This document shows, piece after piece, positions 29,118 to 39,850 of a stretch of 64,000 nt of DNA. The stretch covers positions 33,043,501 to 33,107,500 of the forward strand of contig CM076144.1 of NCBI GenBank assembly GCA_038025085.1, given 5' to 3'. The translations under genes and the position numbers were made by a program. The stretch is from Tetragonia tetragonoides (taxonomy: Eukaryota; Streptophyta; Magnoliopsida; Caryophyllales; Aizoaceae). The number at the start of each line of letters is the position of its first letter. Position 1 is the stretch's first letter. The notes below the pieces were generated by a model. That model worked only from the letters and a program-made list of their open reading frames with translations. It made no database searches and was not told the origin of the DNA.

Positions 29118-32100
29118 TAGGTAAAAAGGGAGTCCTATTGGGCGCAGATGTGTAGAAGCAAGTGGCTGAAAGCTGGTGATAAAAATACTCAATACTTTCA
29201 TGCTATCGCGTCGAGTAGGAGGAGTAGGAATGGCATGTGTAAGCTTAAAGTGGGGGACAGATTATTATCGAGGCCGACGAAAATTAGAGAAGCTGTGGTT
29301 GATTACTTCAAAGACATTTTTAAGGAGAAATATGATGATAGACCAGTGTTTGAGAACATTGGTTTGAAAAGCATTTCGGATGAGCAGGGAGTGGGGTTGA
29401 TTGAGAAATTTAGTGAGGAGGAGATTAGAGAAGCAGTGTGGCAGTGTGAACGCTCAAAACCTCCGGGCCCGGATGGCTTTAATTTCAACTTCATTAAAGG
29501 AGCTTGGGGTTTGATTAAAAAGGAGATTATTGATTTTGTATGGGCTTTTTGGGAGTCTGGGTCTTTTCAGAAAAGTGCCAATGTAGCGTATATAAGCTTG
29601 ATCCCTAAAATTGAAGCTCCACTGGAATTGAAAGATTATCGACCGATAAGTATGATAGGTGCCTTATACAAGATAATTGCAAAAATCCTGGCGAATAGGC
29701 TGAAATCAGTGATGAACGGGATTGTGGGAGAGTCGCAATCTGCGTTTATTGGCGGGAGGCAGATCCTTGATAGTGTGTTTATAGCTAATGAAATCATAGA
29801 TACTGCAGTGAGGAGGAAGGATCAAATTTGCTTATGGAAGTTGGACTTCCACAAGGCTTATGACTCGGTTTCCTAGTCGTTCTTGGACTGGGTTTTGGAC
29901 CAAATGAACTTCCCTCAGCGCTGGCGTACATGGATCTCGTGGTGCTTAAGATCAGCTTCGGCCTCAATCCTTGTAAATGGTTCACCAACACCGCCTTTCA
30001 AGCTCCAAAGAGGTTTACGACAAGGTGATCCGTTGTCTCCGTTCTTATGTAACTTAGCTGCTGAAGTACTGAGCTGCTTGTTCAAAAAAGCGATTGAGAT
30101 TGGAGAACTGGATGGAGTAAGAGTTACGCAAGGAGGTATGATGATCTCTCATTTACAATTCACTGATGACACCATTGTTTTCTGCCCGGGGAATAGGAAG
30201 TATCTGGATATCATTAAAATGGTGTTATTTTCTTTTCACCTTGCTTCGGGGTTGAAAGTTAATTTTCACAAGTGTTCGTTGATTGGTGTGAATTTGGAAG
30301 AAGGATGGGTTGAAAGCATGGCAACTGACCTTCATTGTCAAGTCGGGAAACTGCCTATTAAGTACCTGGGAATGCCACTGGGAGCTAATCCTCGCTCCTA
30401 TGATTTCTGGAGGCCGATCATTGAAAAAATGGAAACTAGACTAGCCTCTTGGAAAGGAAAATTATTATCTTCGGGTGGTCGTCTTACATTGATCAAGTCT
30501 TGTCTCAGTTGCTTGCCCTTATACTACATGTCCTTGTTTCGAGTCCCAGCAAAGGTAGCAGATTATATAACAAAGATTCAAAGGGAGTTTTTTTGGTCTG
30601 GCAATTTTGAGGAGAAAAGAGCTCTATGTCTCGTGAACTGGGAGATGGTGACAAAACCGAAAGAGATGGGTGGCTTAGGTGTAGGGGACGTAAAGGAGAT
30701 GAATTCTGCTCTTCTAGGAAAGTGGATTTGGAGATTATTTTCGAAAGATACGAGTATGTGGAGAACTTTGGTTGAGGAGAAGTATAAGGTCAGTGAATCT
30801 CTTTCTCTTCAAAACTTAGCAATTCCTAGGAAAGGGGGAGTGTGGAAAGATATTGTTTCCTCCTTAAAAAATAATAAAAAGTTGTTGGAGATATTTAAGG
30901 AAAATTTAGTGGTAAAGCTAGGGAATGGGTCAACAGTTCGTTTTTGGCTAGATGTGTGGATTGGAAATCAAACGCTAGCTGAGAAATTTCCCAGGCTGTA
31001 CACGATATCAGTTGATCCTAATGCTCGGGTAGCAGACATGGGTGTTTGGGATGGTCTCTTATGGAGATGGAGCTTTTCTTGGAGGCGAAGCTTGTTTGTT
31101 TGGGAGGAACAGCTTAGAGATAGTTTGCTGGGGTTACTTCATTGTGCTCAATTAAATCCATGGAGTGATGATCAAATTGGATGGAAAGCTAATAAAGGTG
31201 GTGATTTCTCTGTTAATTCACTTAGACAAGAAATTAGGAAAAGGGAAGGAGGGACGTGTCAAGATGCAATTAAAGGGGTTTGGCAAGGCTTGGCGCCACC
31301 AAAAGTTGAACTGCTCCTGTGGTTGTCATGTTTGGGTCGGCTAAAGACGAAGGTCAGATTGTCCAAACTGGGATTTAAGTGTATTGCAAACTTGAAGTGT
31401 GTTCTCTGTGATGATGAAGAGGGAAGTAATTCTCATTTACTAATTCATTGCAAATTTGTGAGGGAAATATGGAACAGATGGCTGGCTCTTTGGGATATCC
31501 AGTGGTGTGCTCCTCTCAATATGAAAGAGTTTTTTACTCAGTGGTGCTCTTTGGTTACTGTAGTCATTTCAAAAAAACTCATGTCACCTTCTTCTCTGCG
31601 GTTGTATGGTCTATTTGGAAGGAAAGAAATTTGAGATTGTTTGAAGGGAAAAATTGTGACGTGAAGGAAATCTTTGAGCTAGTTTTACTGAGACTTGGGT
31701 GGTGGATCAAAGCTTGGTATGAGAACTTCCCTTATTCTCCCCAACAGGTTTGTCAAACTCCGCTGTGTCTTCGTGTTTATAAACCTCCTGCCATTCCAAA
31801 ACCTGTGCTGTCATGGAATGCACCAAGCGTGGGGTTGTTGAAGTGGAACGTCGATGCGTCGTGTAAAGAAGGGAAAGCGGCCATTGGGGGTGTTCTTCGT
31901 GATTGGCAAGGGAGGTTTAGATGTGTGTTCTCGTGTCCTGTGTCTTTTGATGAGATCAATCGAGCGGAGGTCGCTGCCATAGCAAGGGCTGTTTCTGAAA
32001 CAATGTCCGAGTGGTTACTTCATTTTGCTATTTGCATCGAGTCTGATTCCTCTAATGCAGTAGGCTGGAGTAACGCAGTGAAGGGAGGGCCATGGGAAGC

Positions 32101-32345
32101 CCAGTTCGAGTTGAACTACATTAGAAGCGTGATAGGAGGGTGGTCGGGTCTGTCCATTACACACCGATCGAGGAGTTCGAATGCAATAGCGGATGGATTA
32201 GCGAAACAAGGTTTATTAAGGGAGAATGATTTCATTGCTTGGTTTTGAATTGGTGTATAAGGCGTGCTGGGTATGGTTTTCATTGTATTAGTGACAGTAA
32301 ATTTCAATCCTTTTGGATTTGAGGTTAATAAAATTTTCGAATTAT
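29118..32345 (+). mobile_element. 5'-truncated L1-type LINE with RNase H
   Basis: The element begins inside the coding region at about 29118, where reverse transcriptase text YWAQMCRSKWLKAGDKNTQYF starts directly after non-coding host sequence. It runs through reverse transcriptase, the zinc-binding region and RNase H. It ends in an A-run (32346-32355) after TCGAATTATC. The endonuclease domain is missing. No clear target duplication was found; AACTTCCC occurs on both sides but is a common word here. Confidence 0.85.
29121..32248 (+). pseudogene. LINE ORF2 remnant: reverse transcriptase, zf-RVT and RNase H
   Basis: Reverse transcriptase blocks are present in order: KPPGPDGFNFNFIK, DYRPISMIG, AFIGGRQILD, LDFHKAYDSVS, GLRQGDPLSPFL, then the catalytic LQFTDDTIVF (usual FADD, with Thr here). 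Next comes the zinc-binding region with CVLCDDEEGSNSHLLIHC. Finally RNase H has LKWNVDASCKEGKAAIGGVL, EVAAIARAV and NAIADGLAKQG. A TAG at 29874-29876 replaces the usual Trp after DSVS. A frameshift near 31600 separates the reverse transcriptase part (29883-31634) from RNase H (to 32248). With only two lesions this is a fairly young copy. Confidence 0.88.
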
Positions 32346-32357
32346 CAAAAAAAAAAC

Positions 32358-33404
32358 TTCCCACATCAATTCCCTTGAACTTGCAATTCCTTCATGCAAC
32401 CAAACAAGATTAGAGACTTCCCATGAACTTCTATTTCCCATGAATTTCTACTTTCCATAGGTAGTAACTTTTCATGGTTAACCAAACGACCACTAAATAT
32501 GTAACCGAGAAAAATAAGTCAAAATTTGACAGCAGTTTGTGTGTAACTGTGTATGTGTGTGTGTAACTGTGTATGTGTGTGTGTGACTGTGAGAGATAAT
32601 TTCGGATTTATTGTACTACTTGGATTAAAGTGCTTTAATTAAATTAAATCAAGACCAATCAAAATGGTCTGTTTTGTATACGCGAGAAAGGGAGCAAGTG
32701 GGTACACACACTCTAGCCAAAATTGAAGGGATTGACAAGTGACAACTATAGAATATGTTGGTTAACTTATGTGTCTAAATCAGATTAAGACACGTGTAGC
32801 AGAAATGCCCTGTGTCTTCATGTTTCAATGCATTGGACGATCAATGCTCTGAGGTCCCGTTCTCTTCATTTTTTTTCCTTCCAAATTTTTCAATAAATTT
32901 AAGTTGTGTTTAGAAGAAAAAAAGAAAAGAAAAAAGAGGGGTACTATGTGCAGATTCACCTTGAGACTGCAACTTGCACCCCTAATTAGAATTGGACACA
33001 TAAGTAGTTGAAATGGGAAATTATTTTCTTTTTCTAACTTTTTTCTTTTGCAAGTATTTATGTGTTCAAATCTGATTGGAGGGTGCAAATTGCATACTCA
33101 ATGTGAGGTTGCACATAGCACCCCTCAAAAAAATAAAGTTTGGTTTACTAAATTTCAATTCATTTCGGAAAAGAGAAGTTCATTTTAGTAAAGAAAAGTT
33201 CATTTCGGTAAAAATAAATTTAATCAGAAATTTTAGTCGGTAAAACGACATATAATTTTACTTCTTGCTACAGCATATTTAGTAAAAAGTTTGATTCGGA
33301 ATATTTCAAATCAGTTCAGCTCAGTAAAATAAGTTCAATGTAGTTTTGCACTTTTGTGTAGATAAGTTTTATGAAGTAAAAAAGTTGAAGAAAATAGGAC
33401 TAGG
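32358..33404. other. Intergenic sequence
   Basis: The first 150 bases look like the far side of the MITE that hosts the LINE. After that there is a short TGTGTG repeat (about 32535-32592), AT-rich DNA and TTCATTTCGG words. No gene was seen. Confidence 0.45.
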
Positions 33405-33409
33405 GTTTA

Positions 33410-33872
33410 TTCAGTTCAATGAAGAAAAAGGTGGCAAGAGCTACATACGAGACACTATTTAAGGAGTGGCTATGGCATTTTTTTATCATTATAATATCTG
33501 ACTCATTGAATGTGGTATGCTGGTGTAATGCTAGTGTGAAGGAACCTTATGAGGCTAGATTTGAACTAAACTCCATTACACGGTTGAAGGAGTGGTGGTC
33601 AAATATTGAAGTTGTTAATAGCTCAAGGAATTCAAATTTCATTGTGGATGGGCGAGTAAAAAGGGATATCTAGAGATGTAGATTTTGTAGCTTGGTTTTA
33701 AAATACTTTGGAGTTTGTTTGTGTCTTTATCTAGACGTGCTCAACCCCTTCTTAAAAGATGGGGGCGTTTAGGATTAAGATGCCTTGAGAGCAGACTTGA
33801 TGCTTTTTGTAATTCTTCTTCTTGAAGATTGATTATTAATAAAAAGCATACCTAATTATCAAAAAAAAAAAA
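33410..33872 (+). mobile_element. Severely 5'-truncated LINE tail (RNase H end only)
   Basis: The ORF at 33419-33673 (YEARFELNSITRLKEWWSNIE, SSRNSNFIVDG) aligns with the last part of the RNase H of the LINE at 29118-32345 (WEAQFELNYIRSVIGGW, SSNAIADG). The 3' end AATTATC plus an A-run (to about 33872) is the same as in that LINE. It is therefore a second, older copy of the same LINE family. Confidence 0.75.
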
Positions 33873-33932
33873 GTGAAAAAAGATAAAAGAAGTTGGATCA
33901 ACGTTCTCCTTTTTTTTTTTTTTTTTTTTGGG

Positions 33933-34215
33933 TCAATTTCACTTAGGTATAATGAGGTATGGAGAAAATGCAGTAAGGTATATCCGATTATGTTTGACTA
34001 CATACTCTGAGATATACTCCGACGAGATCCCTGCCATTTTTTTTTGATGGCATGTCACCATTACAAAAGTCAAGCTAATTTTAGGACATAAATACCCGTA
34101 ATATACCTCAATAAATTTTTCTTTACAAAGAATTAAAATTTTAGATCTCTTTATTGTAAAAGCACTGGTTGATTTTCATTACTTTTCACACTTTTGTATA
34201 CAATACTTCTATACA
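33933..34215 (+). repeat. GGTATA repeat, copy 1
   Basis: The text includes CACTTAGGTATAATGAGGTA and ends with ATATACCTCAATAAA. A copy in opposite orientation lies at 37990-38225, and a shorter relative at 45866-46037. The ends are roughly inverted (ATGAGGTAT against ATATACCTCA), so this is probably a MITE family. Confidence 0.65.
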
Positions 34216-34559
34216 TTTTTCTTGGATTTCATAATAGTGGCAAACCTGTATTACATGCACTTGTATGTGTTAATAAAAAAAACTACATAAATATAATCTG
34301 TGAAAATACTTTAAATAACTTTATATAGCAAGAGGATTTTCACATACTAAAGCAAAATGTTAGCAAAAATGGATAGTTATAATTTCCTAAGTTTGATCCT
34401 AAAAGTCAATATGGGATTATCATTAGGGACTTATATGAACTTAAGATCATCTTTGTTCAAAAAGTCATAATTAAATAGTATTTTTTTTTAACATATTGGT
34501 CTACTTCTCTTATTCCTCTATTAGGGGCGGAAAAAAAAAAAAAACAGAATCAAAAACAC
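34216..34559. other. AT-rich spacer
   Basis: There is no gene and no clear repeat besides A-tracts. Confidence 0.4.
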
Positions 34560-35484
34560 TGCAGGAGATGGCCTGCACTCTCACAATACGAATCCAACCT
34601 CACAAAAAAAGATAAACTCAGACAACAAAAACTATCCATACCCCATTAACACCTCGCCCATTTGACTATCTATGTATTGTATTCTAGCACTAACTATAGA
34701 TTGAGTATGTTACGTTGTGTAATTTTCTTTTCAGTTCTAGGTGTACCTTTAAAATTTCTATAGTTCCTTTCATACCAGATTTCAGCAATGGTAGCCAAAA
34801 AAGTAGCCTTCTTCCATCTGATCTTCAGAATATGCTTCCCCCTGAAATGCTGCTTGAGTCATCGCGCTTCATGTTTAATTGTCCAGCCACGCCTATGAAT
34901 TCCTAGCCAACCAACGATGTCCTGCCAAACTCTTGAGGTGGCATGGCAAGTAAAGAAAAGAAAAGATAACTTATACTCCTCTTGTTGACAACACATGGCA
35001 CATCTAATAGCCAAGCAAAATCCTCTCTTCTGCATATAATCGACAATAGGTAATTTCTTCAACATGGTCATCCAAGCGACCACCTTATGCTTAGGAAGGG
35101 TTGCAGATTCCCAGATCACCTTGTGGTATCCCCGCTTCGGTTTCTATTGCCTCATTAAATCATAGGCTTTTCCAACACAGAATTTACCTTAAGCAACACA
35201 AGAGTCCATGAAATTTATTGCATCCTCTCTGTTACCAGTTTTAGTCACCAGATCATCTCTCACTTTCAACAAACTCCTCCAAAAATGAGAGTCACCCTGC
35301 TTACTTTGACATCCCCAAATATCACAGCTACCCAAATGATAATTATTAGTCCATGATGTCCACAAGTTGTGTTCATCAGTATGTAACTTCCAAATCCACT
35401 TCAGCATCAATGCCTTGTTCCAGCTAAGAACCTCTTTGACTCCTAATTCACCTTCTTGCCGAGGCCTACAAATGTTATCCTAAC

Positions 35485-36480
35485 TCACCCAGCACTGCCT
35501 TCAGATTTGTTACCCCAGTAAAATAAACTACAAAACTTGTTAATTTCCTCAATTACTTGCTTTGGTAGAACAAAAACATCACTCCAATAAAAGTGCATGC
35601 CAAACACAACTAAGTTAAGCATCTGAAATTCACCAACATGACACATCAAACAGTTAGCCCAATGTTGTAGCTTATATTTAATTTTTTTCAGAAGAGGCTT
35701 GCATAAAGTAGTAGTCAGTCTCGAAACATTTAGGGGTACACCTAAATATTTAAAGGGCAATTTACCTTCTATATTCCCAGTGGCACCCAAAATATCCTCC
35801 TTCACTCTATGAGTCACCCCACCAAAGTAAACCTTCATTTTCTGAGGGTTTGCTCGCAACCCAGAAATGTCCCCAAAATTATTCAAACAACTATCCACGG
35901 CTTTAACAGAATCCACATCCCCTCTGAAGAAAACTAAAAGATCATCAGCAAATGAGAGTTGGCACAGATCCTCCCTAGCACATTTTGGGTGGCTATTGAA
36001 TTTCTTAAGTTGTTTTTTCCGCTTCAACATCCTTGTAAAATATTCCATACCAAGCACAAAGATATAGGGAGATATGGGATCCCCTTGGCGTAGACCCCTT
36101 TCATTAGCAAAGTATCCAAACGGAGAGTCATTCAAACACACAGAGAACATGACACTAGACATGCAAGCCATAATCCATTTGACAAAGACAATAGGAAAAC
36201 CATACTCTCTCATAATCCCTTCCATAAAATCCCAACTAATTGTATCATAAGATTTATGAATATCCACTTTCAAATTAGCTCTAGGATAAATATTTGATCT
36301 CCCATACTGTTTCAACAACTCTTGTGCCATGGCAATATTTTCAAAAATATTTCTATTTCGAACAAAAGCAGCATGTTCTCTACTTATGACACCCCCTAAA
36401 ACACTCTGCATTCTAATAGCTAACACATTTGTAATAGTCTTATACACCACATCACAACAAGCAATAGGACGGAATTTCAT
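35485..36480 (-). pseudogene. LINE reverse transcriptase core (minus strand)
   Basis: The longest open part of the minus-strand LINE, 331 codons, runs from FRPIACCDVVYKTI through AAFVRNRNIFENI, KVDIHKSYDTISWDFM, GLRQGDPISPYIF and LSFADDLLVFF to FKYLGVPLN. The catalytic aspartates of FADD are intact. The frame is closed on both sides by stops, and the 5' part of the domain lies upstream in other frames, so no full protein can be made. Confidence 0.85.
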
Positions 36481-37283
36481 AACACTACTAGCAGCATCAA
36501 CTTTAGAAATGAGTGTAAGGAAAGTGGAATTAACATGCTTTAGAAGTCTTCCAGTGTGAAAATATTCACAAACAGCAAAAAATAAATCTTCCCCAACAAT
36601 ATGCCATGCTGTCTTAAAGAAAGCTGCAGTATACCCATCAGGCCCTGGATCTTTGTTATTAGCTATAGAAAAAAGTGTAGTCTACACCTCCTCAAAAGTG
36701 ACATAAGTAATCAGCTGATCATGAGCTTCTCTCAATATTGTATTCATCTGAATAACAGCTCCATCAATGGGAAGAGTGCGTGTTAGTTTGCTCACTCAAC
36801 AATTGTTCATAAAACTCAGTAAAAGCTTTAGGAACATCAGTGTCTTCCTTCAAAACCCCCTCCTTATCCCTAATAGTAAACGGCCACTCTGTTACGAGCA
36901 TCCCTCTCTTTGATTTTTGCATGGAAAAATGTTGTATTCTCATCCTTCAAGTTCAAGTCATTGATTTTTGCTCTCTGTTTATAAGCATTGATTTCAACTT
37001 TTTTTTTTAGGGTACTGTACTTATTATTTTCAACTCTTTTTCAGCAACACAAAGTGCCTCATCCCTTGGAGTATTCTATAAGGTAATCTGTGCATCATAG
37101 AGTTGTTGCTTACTCTCTCTCACCCTTGAGTGATATTCGTGTACCTTTTCTTGTGAAGCTGTTTCAGAAGAGTCTTAAGAAACTTCATTTTCCTGATCAG
37201 AACACTCATGGCAGACCTTGACAGACTCGTACTCCAGACCTTGTCAACCAGAGGTAAGAACTCCGAATCATCACACCACGCAT

Positions 37284-37892
37284 TCAAAAATCTGAATGGC
37301 TTGTGTCCAGAGGGGGCATTTTCATTGATGCTGACAATATACCAAGAGAGTGATTAGACACCCCATGGGGCAAACATTCCGCTGAGGCATGAATACCCTG
37401 CATCACCCAATCTTCATTATGCATAACTCTATCCAATTTACACAACACATTGTCACCCCCATACTGATTATTCTGCCACGTAAATAAGCACCCTAAAGCA
37501 TTCATCGAAAAACTATTTCTATACATACAATCAGCAAATTATCTAATTGCAAAGTGGTCAATAGCAGCACTACTATCTCGTTCCTCACTTTTCAATAGAA
37601 CATTGAAATCGCCCAACATAAGCCAGGGCTCATGGATATTTCTCTTCAAGTCATCAAGTTCTTGCCAAAGTTCCTTACGAACCTCAACCTCATTTGCTGC
37701 ATAAATCACAGTAACCAAAGCTTGAAAAAAACTGATTTTAGAGATAACTTTACTGTAAATCAGCTGCCTAGACACCTTCAATTCCACCACCTCAATATTA
37801 TAGGAGTTCCAAATAAGCCACATTCTACCACTCCTATGAGCCACATAGTTATGATAAAAGTGATATCCCCTAAAAAAAAACCTCCTCCTCAA
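37284..37892 (-). pseudogene. LINE endonuclease domain remnant (minus strand)
   Basis: Two adjacent ORFs, 37892-37539 and 37526-37284, carry an exonuclease-endonuclease-phosphatase type domain. The first has MWLIWNSYNIEVVEL and EPWLMLGDFNVLL. The second has LFTWQNNQYGGDNVLCKLDR and a later HSLG in place of the usual SDH motif. In LINEs this domain nicks the target DNA. The N-terminal part is missing. Confidence 0.75.
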
Positions 37893-37989
37893 TTTTGTTG
37901 CTTTTCTCTCTTTTATTCTGGTTTCAAGTAAACCTAAATAGTACTTTTATTTTTAGCAAAACTTTAAGTAACTCAAACTCAGATAATTG

Positions 37990-38225
37990 TGCATGACGTG
38001 CGATTATCTACACAAATACTACCTTGTTGTGCAAAAGTATGAAGATCAAGGAATAAGAAATCGTGCCTTTACACTAAAGAAGCCAAAATTTCAATCTGTG
38101 TAGAAAAATTTTGATGAGGTATATTATGGGTATTTAAGTCCTGAAATTTGCTTAGCTTTTTTCAACAGTATCATGTTAGTTAAAAAGTGGTCGGATCTCG
38201 TCAGAGTATACATTAGTTTATTACA
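37990..38225 (-). repeat. GGTATA repeat, copy 2 (inverted)
   Basis: The reverse complement of this segment follows the copy at 33933-34215: GTATACTCTGACGAGATCC, then AAATACCCATAATATACCTC, then TTTTTCTACACAGATTGAAA. Together they enclose the minus-strand LINE as an inverted pair about 4 kb apart. Confidence 0.65.
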
Positions 38226-38232
38226 AAAACTT

Positions 38233-38345
38233 GTATGGACTTAGTCCATGGTGGACCAATGGTCTAAACCTCTTTAAATATATCACTTATGTCCCTGAAT
38301 TTTTCTACTAGTGTACTTGGTCCACGGCGGACTAAGTCCATGCAG
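38233..38345. mobile_element. Short hairpin MITE-like element
   Basis: GTATGGACTTAGTCCATGG at the left pairs with the right end, whose reverse complement reads GCATGGACTTAGTCCGCCG. The pairing continues through GTGGACCAA on both sides, giving arms of about 27 bp around a 60-base loop. No duplication was fixed. Confidence 0.55.
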
Positions 38346-39836
38346 GACATGCTAATTATTTTTATCTTGCGTTTTTTTTTTCCCTTTCTACGCTTTTTAA
38401 TTTCTTTTGGTCATGCCCGGTGAAAACAAAAGACCGAATCCATTCTCAATGTTGATTTCTTTACACCCTTTTTTCATTTTTCATGACTAGGAATTTCAAA
38501 AGTTACGACTAAACCTGTCAAAATCTACCCCGCCCTAATTATTGAAATTTTGCAAAAGATTTTCTGGGTGAAACTCAATATAATCTATATCTAGTTGAAC
38601 CAATAATTATTTGGTTAAATTAAAATTTTTCACGGATCGCCATTTTGACTCAGAAATTTAAATTACATTTTATATCATCATCAAATGATATGTCAAAATG
38701 CACTAATAATCTAAAATTCTTATCTAATAGTCACGTTCGCATCTTTCATACCCGTTTCTTCTCTAAAGTTCACGAACTTAACATAATGTAAATAATTTTT
38801 TATTTTTAATGGGCTCGAACCCCAAATTTCAATTTTGTTTCACTTATGTTTATATTCATCAGAATCTAGAATCATTTTACTTAATTCAAAAGATTTTTTT
38901 TTTATGATGGTAACAAATGGCCCACCTACCCATTTCATCTGGGGTTAGTAACACAACATATCAGACTAATTTGGACTACGTGGTAAAAGGTTCCCAACTC
39001 CTCACCCGCCCCGCCCCACCTCAAACTAGAAGCCCCGACTATGGTCATCCCCATATTGTCATCAACCATGAGGAAATATGGGATTTTCAAGGCTGTAACT
39101 TGCTACCTCTTATATAGAAGGTGACTAAATAACTTTTGAGAGTCTCTTACATAGAAATGTGACTCCACTTTCCAGCTTCACCCTTGATCTTAGGAGAGAG
39201 AAAATGAAATTTTTTATTTAAATACTGGAACCCCCTCCTAAGGCTTTTCTCATTCTTCCACTGAGGGCCTTTAGGCACAAGAGGCTTCTTACTTCGTTCA
39301 AAAGTGTAGCATATGTACATGCTAATATGAATTAGTTGAGAACATATTCACCAATGGTGGATTCATAAGTATCTTACAAAAGGATGCATTTTTCTTCCGC
39401 AAGTGGAACACTTTTTTTAATTTTAAACTTCTTTTATCAACAATGGTTTCCCATATTTGTCACACTTGCAATGCAAAAAAATTATGAAGTAAATGTTACC
39501 TCATAACTTTTCCGTTGATTTTTAGGTCACTTTTAGTGAAATAACTGTCATTGTTTATAATAAGTGACTCCTATATTTTTAAATATTGACCCTACATTTT
39601 AAATTGTGACCCCACAAAAGATTTCCACTTTATAGTCGCCCTTAATTTCATCATCTCGTTGGTATTTTTTCATATATTTGATATTTTTATTTACGTACAA
39701 GCATTAGAAATAAAACCATTACTCTCATCGTTGCCGAAATGTATGTTTTAATGGAAAAAAGGTCTTTTTATTAAAAATTGTCAAATAGTGACAGATGGTG
39801 ACTCTAGAATTTAAAGGGTATTTTTAGGAGTACATA
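38346..39836. other. AT-rich intergenic sequence
   Basis: No gene was found. There are scattered GTGACCCC and TAGTGACC words (39530-39620, 39780-39810) that also occur near 47860-47890 and probably belong to another dispersed repeat. Confidence 0.45.
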
Positions 39837-39850
39837 ATATACTCAATATT

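Larger units (their letters stand above)
34560..37893 (-). mobile_element. Degenerate LINE with endonuclease, RT and zf-RVT (minus strand)
   Basis: On the minus strand, the endonuclease domain comes first (37892-37284: WLMLGDFNVLL, FTWQNNQYGGDN, KLDRVMHN). The reverse transcriptase follows, from KDPGPDGYTAAFF near 36650 to the FADD region and YLGVPL at about 35750. Then come pieces of the C-terminal part with the zinc-binding domain (35410-34859) and EIWYERNYRNF near 34770. Many stops and frame changes separate the pieces. The element lies between two inverted GGTATA repeats. The poly-A end is not clear. Confidence 0.8.
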
